From an uncultured Craurococcus sp. (GTDB taxonomy: Bacteria; Pseudomonadota; Alphaproteobacteria; Acetobacterales; Acetobacteraceae): 62,583 bases of DNA. This document shows positions 15,697 through 23,650 of this stretch, in pieces. Each line of letters starts with the position of its first letter. The first letter of the stretch is position 1. The stretch covers positions 1 through 62,583 of the forward strand of contig CADCTD010000078.1 in NCBI GenBank assembly GCA_902805545.1, given 5' to 3'. Made by a program: the position numbers and the translations under genes. The notes below the pieces were generated by a model. That model was not told the origin of the DNA, did no database searches, and saw nothing but the letters and a program-made list of their open reading frames with translations.

Positions 15697-18276
15697 ATGA
15701 TGTTCTTCGCCCGCTGGAAGACCCTGTCCATCCTGGCGGTCTGCCTGCTCGGAGTGCTGCTCTGCACCCCGAACCTCTTCCCCAAGGCCTCGCTGCCCTC
15801 CTGGGCGCGGCAATTCTCGCTCGGTCTCGACCTGCGCGGCGGCTCCTACCTGCTGCTCGAGGTCGACATGGATGCGGTGGTGAAGGAGCGGCTGGAGAGC
15901 CTGGCGGACGCCACGCGCGGCCGGCTGCGGGCGGCCAATATCGGATATGTCAATCTGGCGGCCGAGCCGGCGCAGCAGCGCGTCAGCCTCCGGGTGCGGG
16001 ACACCAGCCAGGTGCAGGCGGCGATGGCCGTGCTGCGCGAGCAGGCGAACCAGATCCCGACCAGCCTCGGCGCCACGGTGCCGGACATCGAGGTAGCCTC
16101 CACGCCGGAAGGCCTGGTGACGGCAAGCTTGAGCGAGGCGGGGCTCAGGGCCAAGGCGACGGGGGCGGTCGAGCAGTCGATCGAGATCGTCCGGCGGCGG
16201 ATCGACGAGACGGGCGTGTCCGAGGCGCTGATCGCCCGCCAGGGGCAGGCCCGCATCCTAGTGCAATTGCCGGGCGTCGAGGACCCGAACCGGATCAAGC
16301 AACTGCTCGGCCAGACGGCGCGGATGACCTTCCATCTGCTGGACGAGGCGGCCAACCCGGCCTCGGCGACGCCGCCGCCCGGGGTCCAGTTCCTCGATGG
16401 CGAGGCACGGCCGGGGCAGCCGGCGCAACGCTATGCCGTGCGGCGGCGGGTGGAGGTGGACGGCGCCAACCTCACCGATGCGCGGGCCGGGCAGGACAAC
16501 CGGACGGGCGAGTGGGTGGTCAACTTCACCTTCGATTCCACCGGGACGCGGCGCTTCGCCGATGTGACACGGGCGAATGTGGGCCGGCCCTTTGCCATCG
16601 TGCTCGACAACAAGGTGATCACGGCGCCGAACATCCGCGAGCCGATCACCGGCGGGCGCGGGCAGATCAGCGGCAATTTCAACGCGGCGGGCGCCAATGA
16701 GCTGGCGGTGCTGCTGCGGGCGGGCGCCCTGCCGGCGCCGCTGACCGTGGTGGAGGAGCGGACGGTCGGGCCCGAGCTCGGGGCGGATGCGATCCGCGCC
16801 GGCGTGCTGGCGCTGGCCGCCGGCGCGCTCTTCGTCTTCCTCTACATGGGCCTCGCCTATGGGCTGTTCGGCTGGTTCGCCAACCTGGCGCTGCTGGTGA
16901 ACATCGTCCTCCTGCTCGCCGCGCTTTCGGTGATGGAGGCGACGCTGACGCTGCCCGGCATCGCCGGCATCGTGCTGACGCTCGGGACGGCACTGGATGC
17001 GAACATCCTGATCAACGAGCGCATCCGCGAGGAGTTCAAGAACGGGCGGCCGCCGCTCTCGGCGCTGGAGGCGGGGTTCACCAAGGCCTCCGGCACGATC
17101 ATGGACAGCAACCTGACGAATCTCATCGCCATGGCCTGCCTCTATGGCTTCGGCAGCGGGCCGGTGAAGGGCTTCGCGGTGACGGTCGCCATCGGCACCA
17201 TCGTGCAGATGTGGACGGCGACGACGCTGGTGCGGCTGATGGTCTCCACCTGGTATCGCTGGACCCGGCCCAAGACCCTGCCGGTGCTGGAGGACGGGCG
17301 TGGCCTCCGGGGCCGGCTGGCGCGGCCGCTCTTCCGCATCATCCCCGACGTGACGCGCATCCCCTTCATGAAGGGCGCGCGCGTGGGCCTCCTCGTCTCA
17401 GCCATCCTCTCCACCGCCTCGCTGGTGGGTGCCTTCTACCCGGGGCTCGAGAAGGGGATCGACTTCAAGGGCGGCATCGTCATGGAGGTTCGGACGCCGG
17501 GTCCGGCCGACCTCGCGGCGCTCAGGGCGAAGGTCTCCGGCCTCGACCTCGGCGATGTCGGGCTTCAGCAGTTCGGCGATGCCGAGACGGTGCTGCTGCG
17601 GCTCCCCGTGCAGGCCGACGAGGGCGGCACGCAGGCGGCCGTCAACAAGGTGCGCGAGAGTGTCGAGCAGGTGGCGCCGGGGTCGCGGATCCTGCGCGTC
17701 GAGGCGGTGGGCAACCGGGTCTCGGACGAGCTCTTCCTCGGCGGGATGATCGCATTGGGAATCAGCCTGCTGGCGATGCTGATCTACATCTGGTTCCGCT
17801 TCGAATGGCAGTTCGCCATCGCGGCCATCGTCACGCTGATCCTCGACACGACGAAGACCGTCGGGTTCATGGTGTTGTTCGGCGTGGAGTTCAACCTGAC
17901 GACGGTGGCGGCGATCCTCACCGTGATCGGCTTCTCGGCGAACGACAAGGTCGTGGTGTTCGACCGGATGCGGGAGAACCTGCGCAAGTACAAGCAGATG
18001 CCGCTCAGGCAGCTCGTCGACCAGTCGATCAACGAGACGCTGAACCGCTCGCTCGGCACCTCGGTGACGCTGCTGCTCTCGGCGATGCCGTTGGCCTTGT
18101 TCGGCGGCGACACGCTGGCGGGCTTCGCCTGGGTGATGCTGTTCGGCATCCTGGTCAGCGCCTCCTCCTCGGTCTTCATCGCTGCACCGATCGTGCTCTA
18201 CACCGGCAAGGACCGCCTGCGGCGCGGCACGGATGCCCCGGCGGTTTCGCCGAAGCAGGCTCCTGCGGGCGTCTGA
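15697..18276 (+). CDS. secDF: Protein translocase SecDF fusion
   Basis: An 859-residue fusion of SecD and SecF, the proton-driven membrane factors that pull secretory proteins out of SecYEG into the periplasm. TM1 is near residues 8-28. FSLGLDLRGGSYLLLEVD (40-57) is the SecD D1 motif, followed by the large periplasmic domain. A SecD membrane block contains IVLTLGTALDANILINERIREE. The SecF half begins around residue 550 with its own TM and GIDFKGGIVME, and ends with a second membrane block containing TVIGFSANDKVVVFDR. Both parts are complete, so the fusion is genuine. The alternative ATG one codon later cannot be excluded. A strong hairpin follows the stop. Confidence 0.96.
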   Translation: MMFFARWKTLSILAVCLLGVLLCTPNLFPKASLPSWARQFSLGLDLRGGSYLLLEVDMDAVVKERLESLADATRGRLRAANIGYVNLAAEPAQQRVSLRVRDTSQVQAAMAVLREQANQIPTSLGATVPDIEVASTPEGLVTASLSEAGLRAKATGAVEQSIEIVRRRIDETGVSEALIARQGQARILVQLPGVEDPNRIKQLLGQTARMTFHLLDEAANPASATPPPGVQFLDGEARPGQPAQRYAVRRRVEVDGANLTDARAGQDNRTGEWVVNFTFDSTGTRRFADVTRANVGRPFAIVLDNKVITAPNIREPITGGRGQISGNFNAAGANELAVLLRAGALPAPLTVVEERTVGPELGADAIRAGVLALAAGALFVFLYMGLAYGLFGWFANLALLVNIVLLLAALSVMEATLTLPGIAGIVLTLGTALDANILINERIREEFKNGRPPLSALEAGFTKASGTIMDSNLTNLIAMACLYGFGSGPVKGFAVTVAIGTIVQMWTATTLVRLMVSTWYRWTRPKTLPVLEDGRGLRGRLARPLFRIIPDVTRIPFMKGARVGLLVSAILSTASLVGAFYPGLEKGIDFKGGIVMEVRTPGPADLAALRAKVSGLDLGDVGLQQFGDAETVLLRLPVQADEGGTQAAVNKVRESVEQVAPGSRILRVEAVGNRVSDELFLGGMIALGISLLAMLIYIWFRFEWQFAIAAIVTLILDTTKTVGFMVLFGVEFNLTTVAAILTVIGFSANDKVVVFDRMRENLRKYKQMPLRQLVDQSINETLNRSLGTSVTLLLSAMPLALFGGDTLAGFAWVMLFGILVSASSSVFIAAPIVLYTGKDRLRRGTDAPAVSPKQAPAGV

Positions 18277-18314
18277 TCGACGGTTTCCGAGAGCCCTTCG
18301 GCCTCGGAACCTTG

Positions 18315-18364
18315 GCAGCGAGCGTTCCAGGGGGCGAGGCGCCTCTCCCTGGCGCTCGCGCTGC
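18315..18364 (+). terminator. Long GC-rich hairpin after secDF
   Basis: GCAGCGAGCG plus CCAGGG pair with CCCTGG plus CGCTCGC(GC)TGC around a 14-base loop, giving about 16 paired bases with small bulges. A weaker hairpin, GGTTtCCGAG with CTCGGAACC, lies just before it. There is no T-tract, so it may stabilise the mRNA end or act as a non-canonical terminator rather than a classic intrinsic one. Confidence 0.5.
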
Positions 18365-18385
18365 CCATGCCCTATCGCTGAAACA

Positions 18386-18414
18386 TTGAAAAAATGCGAC
18401 TCTCTCAATAATGG
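18386..18414 (+). promoter_or_regulatory. Sigma-70-like promoter for the EAL gene
   Basis: TTGAAA (18386-18391), a 17-base spacer and TAATGG (18409-18414) form a good -35/-10 pair in an AT-rich patch rare in this window. Transcription would start near 18421, after the upstream in-frame GTG at 18415. That supports ATG 18499 as the translation start of the EAL protein. Confidence 0.5.
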
Positions 18415-18498
18415 GTGAATTTTCTCGAATTCAGTCGTAGCTTGAGGGCTTCACCCCCTTTATTGTCCCGCTCAATCAGCCGGGAAGATGTCGAGGCG

Positions 18499-19344
18499 AT
18501 GATACGGGCCGCCGGGCCAGCGAAATCATGGCTGGCCGCCCACCCAGGGGTTGTATCCTTCGCCGGCCTGCACGGCGAGGCGGCGGATCTGGCTGCCGGC
18601 CTCCGCAATGGCGAGGTCTCCGTCCACTACCAGCCGGTGGTCCGCATCGCCGACCGGCGCCCCGTCATGGTCGAGGCGCTGGCCCGCTGGCACCGGCCAC
18701 CGACGCTGATCTCGCCGGACCGCTTCGTCCCGCTGGCCGAGAGCTGCGGGCTCGTGCGCGCCCTCTCCATGCTGGTGGCGACACGGGCGGCAGTGGAGCT
18801 GGCGCCGCTCTGGCAGCGGCTGCGGTTGAATGTCTCGGTCAACCTGCCGCTCGGGCAGCTGGTGCTGCCGGACCTGCCGGCCTGGCTGCACCGGGCGCTG
18901 CGGGCGGGCGGGCTCCAGCCGGGCCAGGTGGCGCTGGAGCTGACCGAGACCACCGTGGTCGAGGACCGTTCCGCGCTGCGGCGGGCCCTGCTTCGGCTGC
19001 GCGAGGCCGGGTACCGGGTGCTGCTGGACGACATCATCCTGCATGACGACCGCAGCTGGCTCTTCTCCCTGCCCTTCGGCGCCCTCAAGCTCGACCGGTC
19101 GCTGGTGGAACGGCTGCCCGCGGATGCCCATGCCCGGCGCGAGGTACGGCGCCTGGTGCGGCTGGCCGAGGCCTCGGGCAAGCAGGTGATCGCCGAGGGC
19201 GTGTCGGACCAGCGGCTCTGGCAGATGGTCCGCGGTCTCGGCATCCATCACGCGCAGGGCTATTTGGTCAGCCGCCCGGTGCCGGCGGAGGGGCTGGCAC
19301 GGTGGCATGAGCGGTGGCGGGCGAGACCTGCGGCTGGACCGTGA
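18499..19344 (+). CDS. EAL-domain protein with degenerate loop 6
   Basis: A 281-residue, single EAL domain of the c-di-GMP phosphodiesterase fold. Present: EAL at 59-61, N113, E147 (ALELTE), D177-D178, K198 (LKLDRS) and E233 (IAEGVS). The loop-6 motif that normally reads DDFGTGYSS is replaced by DDIILHDDRSW, and loop 6 matters for dimerisation and activation, so enzymatic activity is doubtful. It may hydrolyse weakly or act as a c-di-GMP receptor. No GGDEF, sensor or membrane domain is attached. ATG 18499 follows GAGG; an upstream in-frame GTG at 18415 sits within the predicted promoter. It converges on the iron alcohol dehydrogenase. Confidence 0.85.
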   Translation: MIRAAGPAKSWLAAHPGVVSFAGLHGEAADLAAGLRNGEVSVHYQPVVRIADRRPVMVEALARWHRPPTLISPDRFVPLAESCGLVRALSMLVATRAAVELAPLWQRLRLNVSVNLPLGQLVLPDLPAWLHRALRAGGLQPGQVALELTETTVVEDRSALRRALLRLREAGYRVLLDDIILHDDRSWLFSLPFGALKLDRSLVERLPADAHARREVRRLVRLAEASGKQVIAEGVSDQRLWQMVRGLGIHHAQGYLVSRPVPAEGLARWHERWRARPAAGP

Positions 19345-19425
19345 TCCGCAGCGCAGCCGCCGGATCGCGGATCGTGCTCCGGCCTGCTGTCCTGCCGCCC
19401 GGCTCACACCGGCGGCGATCCAGCC

Positions 19426-20595
19426 CTAGGCATAGACCCGGCGATAGAGGTCGATGATCTCCGCCTCGGTCGGCACCCGCGGGTTGTTGGCGGGGCTGCC
19501 GGAGGCGAGGGCCTGCTTCGCCATCAGCGGCAGCAGCCCCTCCCAGCGGTTGCCGCCGATGCCGTAATCCTTCGGCGTCGGCACGCCGAGCTCCTGGTTC
19601 AGCGCGCGCAGCTCCTCGAGCAGCTTCGAGGCCGAGGCCTCGTCGCTGTCCTCCCGCGTGGCGACGCCGATGGCGCGCGCCGCCTCGGCATAGCGCGGCA
19701 GGGCGTCGTTCAACCCGAATTCCGTCACCGCCGGCAGCAGCATGGCGTTGGAGAGGCCGTGCGGCACGTGGAAATGCGCGCCGATCGGGCGGCTCATGCC
19801 ATGGACGAGCGCGACCGAGCTGTTGGAGAAGGCGAGGCCGGCCTGCATGGCGCCGAGCATCATCGCCTCCCGCGCCGCGGCATTCCTCGGCTGGTGATAG
19901 GCGGGGCGGAGATGCCGGCCAATCAGCTGCATGGCGGAGAGCGCCATGCTGTCGGCATGCGGGTTGGCGCGCTTCGAGACATAGGCCTCCAGCGCATGGG
20001 TCAGGCTGTCGATGCCGGTATCGGCGGTGGTCCGCGGCGGGACGCTGAAGGTGAGCTCGTAGTCGACGATGGCGGCGAGCGGCAGGGCGCCGAGGCCGGC
20101 GATCAGCATCTTCTCCTCGGTCTCGGTATCGGTGATGACGGTGAAGCGCGTCGCCTCCGAGCCGGTGCCGGCCGTGGTGGGGATGCAGATGACGGGAACC
20201 AGGCCGCGATCGGCCTGGGCAGGGACCTTGAAGTCGCGCATCTTCGCACCTGCCGGGGCGGCGGCGAGGATGGCCATGGCCTTGGCCGTATCCATCGGGC
20301 TGCCGCCGCCGAAGCCGATCAGGCAATCGAAATCGCCGCCGCGCAGCATCGCCGCGCCACCCTCGATGACGGTATCGGTCGGGTCCGGTACGGTCTCGCT
20401 GAAGACCTGGACGGCGAGGCCTGCGGCACGCAGCGAGGCGAGCAGCGCCCGCTCGACGGTACCGGAGGAGACCATCCAGGGGTCGGTCACGACCAGCGGC
20501 CGCGAGAGGCCGAAGAGGCCAAGCACCTCGGCGGCCTGCGCGACGCTGCCGCCGCCGATGCGCATCAGCCGCGGCGAGACGATGGTGGCGGTCAT
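19426..20595 (-). CDS. Iron-containing alcohol dehydrogenase
   Basis: A 389-residue group III (iron-activated) alcohol dehydrogenase. NAD binding is shown by GFGGGSPMDTAKA (about 94-106) and IPTTAGTGSEAT. The metal site is the Asp/His set in TGIDSLTHALEAYVS and the His residues of ALVHGMSRPIGAHFHVPHG. It oxidises a small alcohol or reduces an aldehyde with NAD(H); the substrate is unknown. It lies 194 bp downstream of the lipoprotein operon on the same strand, with a small hairpin between them, so it probably has its own promoter. Confidence 0.92.
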   Translation of the reverse strand: MTATIVSPRLMRIGGGSVAQAAEVLGLFGLSRPLVVTDPWMVSSGTVERALLASLRAAGLAVQVFSETVPDPTDTVIEGGAAMLRGGDFDCLIGFGGGSPMDTAKAMAILAAAPAGAKMRDFKVPAQADRGLVPVICIPTTAGTGSEATRFTVITDTETEEKMLIAGLGALPLAAIVDYELTFSVPPRTTADTGIDSLTHALEAYVSKRANPHADSMALSAMQLIGRHLRPAYHQPRNAAAREAMMLGAMQAGLAFSNSSVALVHGMSRPIGAHFHVPHGLSNAMLLPAVTEFGLNDALPRYAEAARAIGVATREDSDEASASKLLEELRALNQELGVPTPKDYGIGGNRWEGLLPLMAKQALASGSPANNPRVPTEAEIIDLYRRVYA

Positions 20596-20633
20596 GCTGG
20601 GCTCCTCCCCCGGGGATTTGCGGCGGAGGATAG

Positions 20634-20653
20634 GCGGGGGCCGGTTGCCCCGC
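20634..20653 (-). terminator. Small hairpin between the lipoprotein operon and the alcohol dehydrogenase
   Basis: GCGGGG and CCCCGC pair around an 8-base loop. It lies downstream of the last lipoprotein gene and about 40 bp upstream of the dehydrogenase start. There is no T-tract, so termination is only possible. I see nothing else in the 194-bp gap. Confidence 0.3.
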
Positions 20654-20789
20654 TAGACCATGATCCGCGCTCACCACATCGCAGATCGCGGCCCATCCTG
20701 TTGCCTCGTCGCGTGATTCGCGCCTCCGCTCGTCTCGAGCGTCGGCGAGCGGGCCCGACAAGACGGCAGGGCCTGCGGCGGCCCCGGCG

Positions 20790-21416
20790 TCAGTAGCCGA
20801 TGCCGTTGCCGCCGAGGCCGAAGGTGGTGATGTTCACGCCGCTGATCTCCGCCTGGCGGGTGTTGTTCCAGCCGCTTTCCGCATCGAGCTGGGCAACCTG
20901 CTGCGCGAGCAGCGCCGAGGCATTGGAGGCCTGCGGCAACGGCCCCAACTCGCCGAGGCGGGCGACCGAGCGCTCGCCGCCGGGGCGGAAGAGCGGCGCG
21001 CGCAGGGCGCGGGCCGCGGCCGCTCGGTCATTGGCGCGGAGCGCCCGGGCGGCGGCGAGCAGGCCGTCGATCACCGGGCGGGGCGGTGCCGCCTCCTGCA
21101 CGCCGAGCGCGTCGCGCAGTTCCGTCCGGGCGAGCTGCATCTGCCGGCGCACCGCCTCCGGCACCGGGGTGAAGCGCGGGTCGCGCTCCAGCGACTCGGT
21201 CGCGTATTCGAGCTGGGCGGCGGCCGTCGCCCCCGCCGCAGGCTGGCCGGATAGGCCCCGGCCGCGGTCGGCGAAGGCCTGGGCCGCCCCCTGGATGGCC
21301 GCCCGCGCCGGATCGGAGACGCCGGCGGCGAGGTCCATGGGCGGGGTGGAGGGGCGCTGCTGCATCTCCGCGCATCCGGCGGCGGCGAGCAGCAGCAGCA
21401 GGCCGGCCCGGCGCAT
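20790..21416 (-). CDS. Predicted lipoprotein, third member of a tandem family
   Basis: A 208-residue protein with a type II signal peptide; the lipobox ends AAAGC with C15 as the lipidated residue. The body repeats the pattern of its two upstream neighbours: an early GVSDPARAAIQGAAQAF, then LEYATESLERDPRFTPV, QMQLARTELRDALGV, VIDGLLAAARAL, and a late RLGELGPLP. It differs by a longer C-terminal tail (NITTFGLGGNGIGY). It is probably a periplasmic face lipoprotein of the inner or outer membrane. No known family is recognised. Its ATG overlaps the previous stop (TGATG). Confidence 0.8.
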   Translation of the reverse strand: MRRAGLLLLLAAAGCAEMQQRPSTPPMDLAAGVSDPARAAIQGAAQAFADRGRGLSGQPAAGATAAAQLEYATESLERDPRFTPVPEAVRRQMQLARTELRDALGVQEAAPPRPVIDGLLAAARALRANDRAAAARALRAPLFRPGGERSVARLGELGPLPQASNASALLAQQVAQLDAESGWNNTRQAEISGVNITTFGLGGNGIGY

Positions 21417-21976
21417 CACAGCCGGAAGTTCGACTGCGAGTCGCGCTGGCGGATGGCATCCGTCGCCGTGACGGCGGCGGAGTTGGTGAGCGGCAGGCTC
21501 GGCAGCGTGGCCAGCCGCGTCAGTGTCGCCTGGCCGCCCTGCGGGAAGACCGGGCTGGCGAGGGTGGCCGCCGGGTCGCCCTGCCGCGAGCTGATCGCCC
21601 GGGCGGCGGCGTAGAGGCTGTCGATCACCGGCTGGGCCTGGGCATTCGGGGCGATGCCGAGGGCGGCCCGCCATTCGGCCCGGGCCGCGGCCATCTGGCC
21701 GATGATGCTCGGCGAGACGCTGGTGAGGCGCGGGTTGGTCGGCATCTCGACCGCCAGCCACTCCATCTGCGCGACGGCGCGGGCAGCCTGGGCGGGACGG
21801 CCGGCAAGCAGGGCCGGGCTCGAAAAGGCGACCGAGGTATTGGCGACGGCGCTGCGCAGCGGATCGCCCGCGCCGATGACGGCATCGGCGGGCAGGCTGG
21901 CAGCCTCTGGCGGTGGCGGCAGGGTGCAGGCACCGAAGGCGAGCATGGCGGCAAGCGGCAAAACGGTCCGGATCAT
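21416..21976 (-). CDS. Predicted lipoprotein, second member of a tandem family
   Basis: A 186-residue protein with signal peptide and lipobox FGAC (C17). It shares the family scaffold: AVIGAGDPLRSAVANTSVAF, MEWLAVEMPTNPRLTSV, MAAARAEWRAALGI, VIDSLYAAARAI and TLTRLATLPSLP. GGGGGA precedes the chosen ATG at 21976; the ATG two codons earlier is too close to it. The stop overlaps the next gene, so the three form an operon. Function unknown. Confidence 0.8.
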   Translation of the reverse strand: MIRTVLPLAAMLAFGACTLPPPPEAASLPADAVIGAGDPLRSAVANTSVAFSSPALLAGRPAQAARAVAQMEWLAVEMPTNPRLTSVSPSIIGQMAAARAEWRAALGIAPNAQAQPVIDSLYAAARAISSRQGDPAATLASPVFPQGGQATLTRLATLPSLPLTNSAAVTATDAIRQRDSQSNFRL

Positions 21977-22001
21977 CAGCATTCCCCCAAGGATCGGTGG
22001 T

Positions 22002-22562
22002 TCAAAGCTTGGCTCCATCCCCACCGGAGGAGATCTGGTTGTCCTGCTCGACCCGGTAGAGCTCCCGCTCGGCCAGCGCGGTGGCGCTGCGGGTGCGGGG
22101 CAGGTCGGGCAGGGTGGCAAGGCGCTGCAGGGTCGTCGCGCCATTCGGGAAGACCGGGCCGGCGAGCGCGGCCCTGGCTGCCGCGGCATCGCCCTGGCGA
22201 AGTGCGCGCGAGGCGGCGAAGAGCCCATCGACGACGGCCTGCGGCGGCGCATCGGCGGCGATGCCGAGGGCCTGGCGCAGCTCCGCACGGGCCACCTGGA
22301 GACCAAGGCCGACAGTCGGGTTGAAGCCGACCCAGCGTGGGCCGGCCGGAATCTCGGCAGCGAGGTACTCGACCTCGGCCGCGGCGCGGGCGGCGGCGTC
22401 GGGCCCCGGCGGGCGGGCGGCGAAGGCATAGGCGCTGCCGATGACCGCGGCGCGCGTCGGGTCGCCGGCGCCGACCACGGCATCGCGCGGCAGGGTGGCA
22501 TGGGGCTCGGTGGTGCCGCATCCCGCAAGGGCGAGCAGGATGGCGGCCAGGCGTCGTCGCAT
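22002..22562 (-). CDS. Predicted lipoprotein, first member of a tandem family
   Basis: A 186-residue protein with lipobox LAGC (C15). The start is ATG 22562, placed five bases after GGAGGTGA; an in-frame GTG three codons upstream lies inside that ribosome binding site and is rejected. Family features are AVVGAGDPTRAAVIGSAYAF, VEYLAAEIPAGPRWVGF, QVARAELRQALGI, VVDGLFAASRAL and TLQRLATLPDLP. Only 25 bp separate it from the second copy. A perfect hairpin sits directly upstream of the ribosome binding site. Function unknown. Confidence 0.8.
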   Translation of the reverse strand: MRRRLAAILLALAGCGTTEPHATLPRDAVVGAGDPTRAAVIGSAYAFAARPPGPDAAARAAAEVEYLAAEIPAGPRWVGFNPTVGLGLQVARAELRQALGIAADAPPQAVVDGLFAASRALRQGDAAAARAALAGPVFPNGATTLQRLATLPDLPRTRSATALAERELYRVEQDNQISSGGDGAKL

Positions 22563-22573
22563 TCGTGTCACCT

Positions 22574-22594
22574 CCGGGCCAGACTATGGCCCGG
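22574..22594 (-). terminator. Perfect 8-bp hairpin between panE-like gene and lipoprotein operon
   Basis: CCGGGCCA and TGGCCCGG pair perfectly around a five-base loop. It lies about 57 bases after the panE-like stop and its edge touches the ribosome binding site of the first lipoprotein gene. It could terminate the upstream transcript or gate lipoprotein translation; there is no T-tract. Confidence 0.4.
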
Positions 22595-22650
22595 CCGCAC
22601 CGGGGGGACAAATGGTGGTGGGATGACCGGGCCGCAACCCAAGCTTGGGG

Positions 22651-23628
22651 TCAGTAGCACCCGGCGAGCCGGGCGCGGGTGCGCAGCAGGGCGAGCACGG
22701 TGCGGCAGGTCGGCGCCGGGCGGTCGACCAGCTCGGCGAGCTCGACGATGACGCCGAGCAGCGCGTCGATCTCCATCGGACGGCCGCGCTCCAGGTCCTG
22801 CAGCATGGAGGTCTTGTGCGCGCCGACCTCGGCGCCGCCGGCGATGCGCTTGTCGACGTCGATGGCGAAGCGCGTGCCGAGCGCCTCGGCGATCGCCTGC
22901 GCCTCCAGCATCATGGCGCGGCAGACGGCGCGCAGCTCGCCCTCGCCGGTGATGATGTCGAGCGTCGCGCCGGTCAGCGCCGAGAGCGGGTTGAAGGCGA
23001 GGTTGCCCCAGAGCTTCACCCAGATCTCGTCCCGGATCTTCGGCCGCACCGGCGCCTTGAAGCCGGCCGACACAAGGGCGCCCGAGAGGGCGTTGGCGCG
23101 GTCGCTGCGGCTGCCATCCGGCTCGCCGAGGGAGAAGCGGTCGCCATAGGTGTGGTTGATGACGCCCGGCTCCGGCACGTCCGCCGCCGGGTAGATGATG
23201 CAGCCGAGGACGCGGGATGGGTGCAGCGCCTCCCAGAGCCGCCCCCCGGGGTCGACGCTGGCGACGCGCCGGTCCTCATAGGGGCCCGCGAGCTTGTAGA
23301 AGTACCACCACGGGATGCCGTTGACGGCGGAGACGATCGTCGTCCCAGGCCCGAGCAGCGGCTGCATCTGCTGCGCGACGCCGGGCAGCGAATGGGCCTT
23401 GAGGGTGATGAGGACATAGTCCTGCGGTCCGGCCTCCTCGGCGGAGGCGACGCAGCGCGGGCGGGTGACGGTCTCCGCCCCGTCCGAGATCAGCCGCAGG
23501 CCGTTCGCCTGCATGGCGGCGAGATGCGGCCCACGGGCGATGACAGTGACCTCCGCCTCGCCGCGGGCGGCGAGCCTTGCCGCCATCAGCCCGCCGATGG
23601 CGCCGGCGCCGTAGATGCAGATCTTCAT
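22651..23628 (-). CDS. panE: Ketopantoate reductase family protein
   Basis: A 325-residue NADPH-dependent reductase of the ApbA/PanE family. The N-terminal IYGAGAIGG (5-13) is the dinucleotide loop. KAHSLPGV and NGIPWWYF follow, and the helical C-terminal domain contains the conserved KLWGNLAFNPLSALT. ApbA/PanE enzymes make pantoate for CoA synthesis, but many paralogues act on other 2-oxo acids. Here the gene is 22 bp behind an acyl-CoA ligase, so a catabolic role is possible. The ATG at 23628 follows AGGGAG; an in-frame upstream ATG lies inside the ligase end. Confidence 0.85.
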   Translation of the reverse strand: MKICIYGAGAIGGLMAARLAARGEAEVTVIARGPHLAAMQANGLRLISDGAETVTRPRCVASAEEAGPQDYVLITLKAHSLPGVAQQMQPLLGPGTTIVSAVNGIPWWYFYKLAGPYEDRRVASVDPGGRLWEALHPSRVLGCIIYPAADVPEPGVINHTYGDRFSLGEPDGSRSDRANALSGALVSAGFKAPVRPKIRDEIWVKLWGNLAFNPLSALTGATLDIITGEGELRAVCRAMMLEAQAIAEALGTRFAIDVDKRIAGGAEVGAHKTSMLQDLERGRPMEIDALLGVIVELAELVDRPAPTCRTVLALLRTRARLAGCY

Positions 23629-23650
23629 GCGGTGCTCCCTGGGCCCGATG

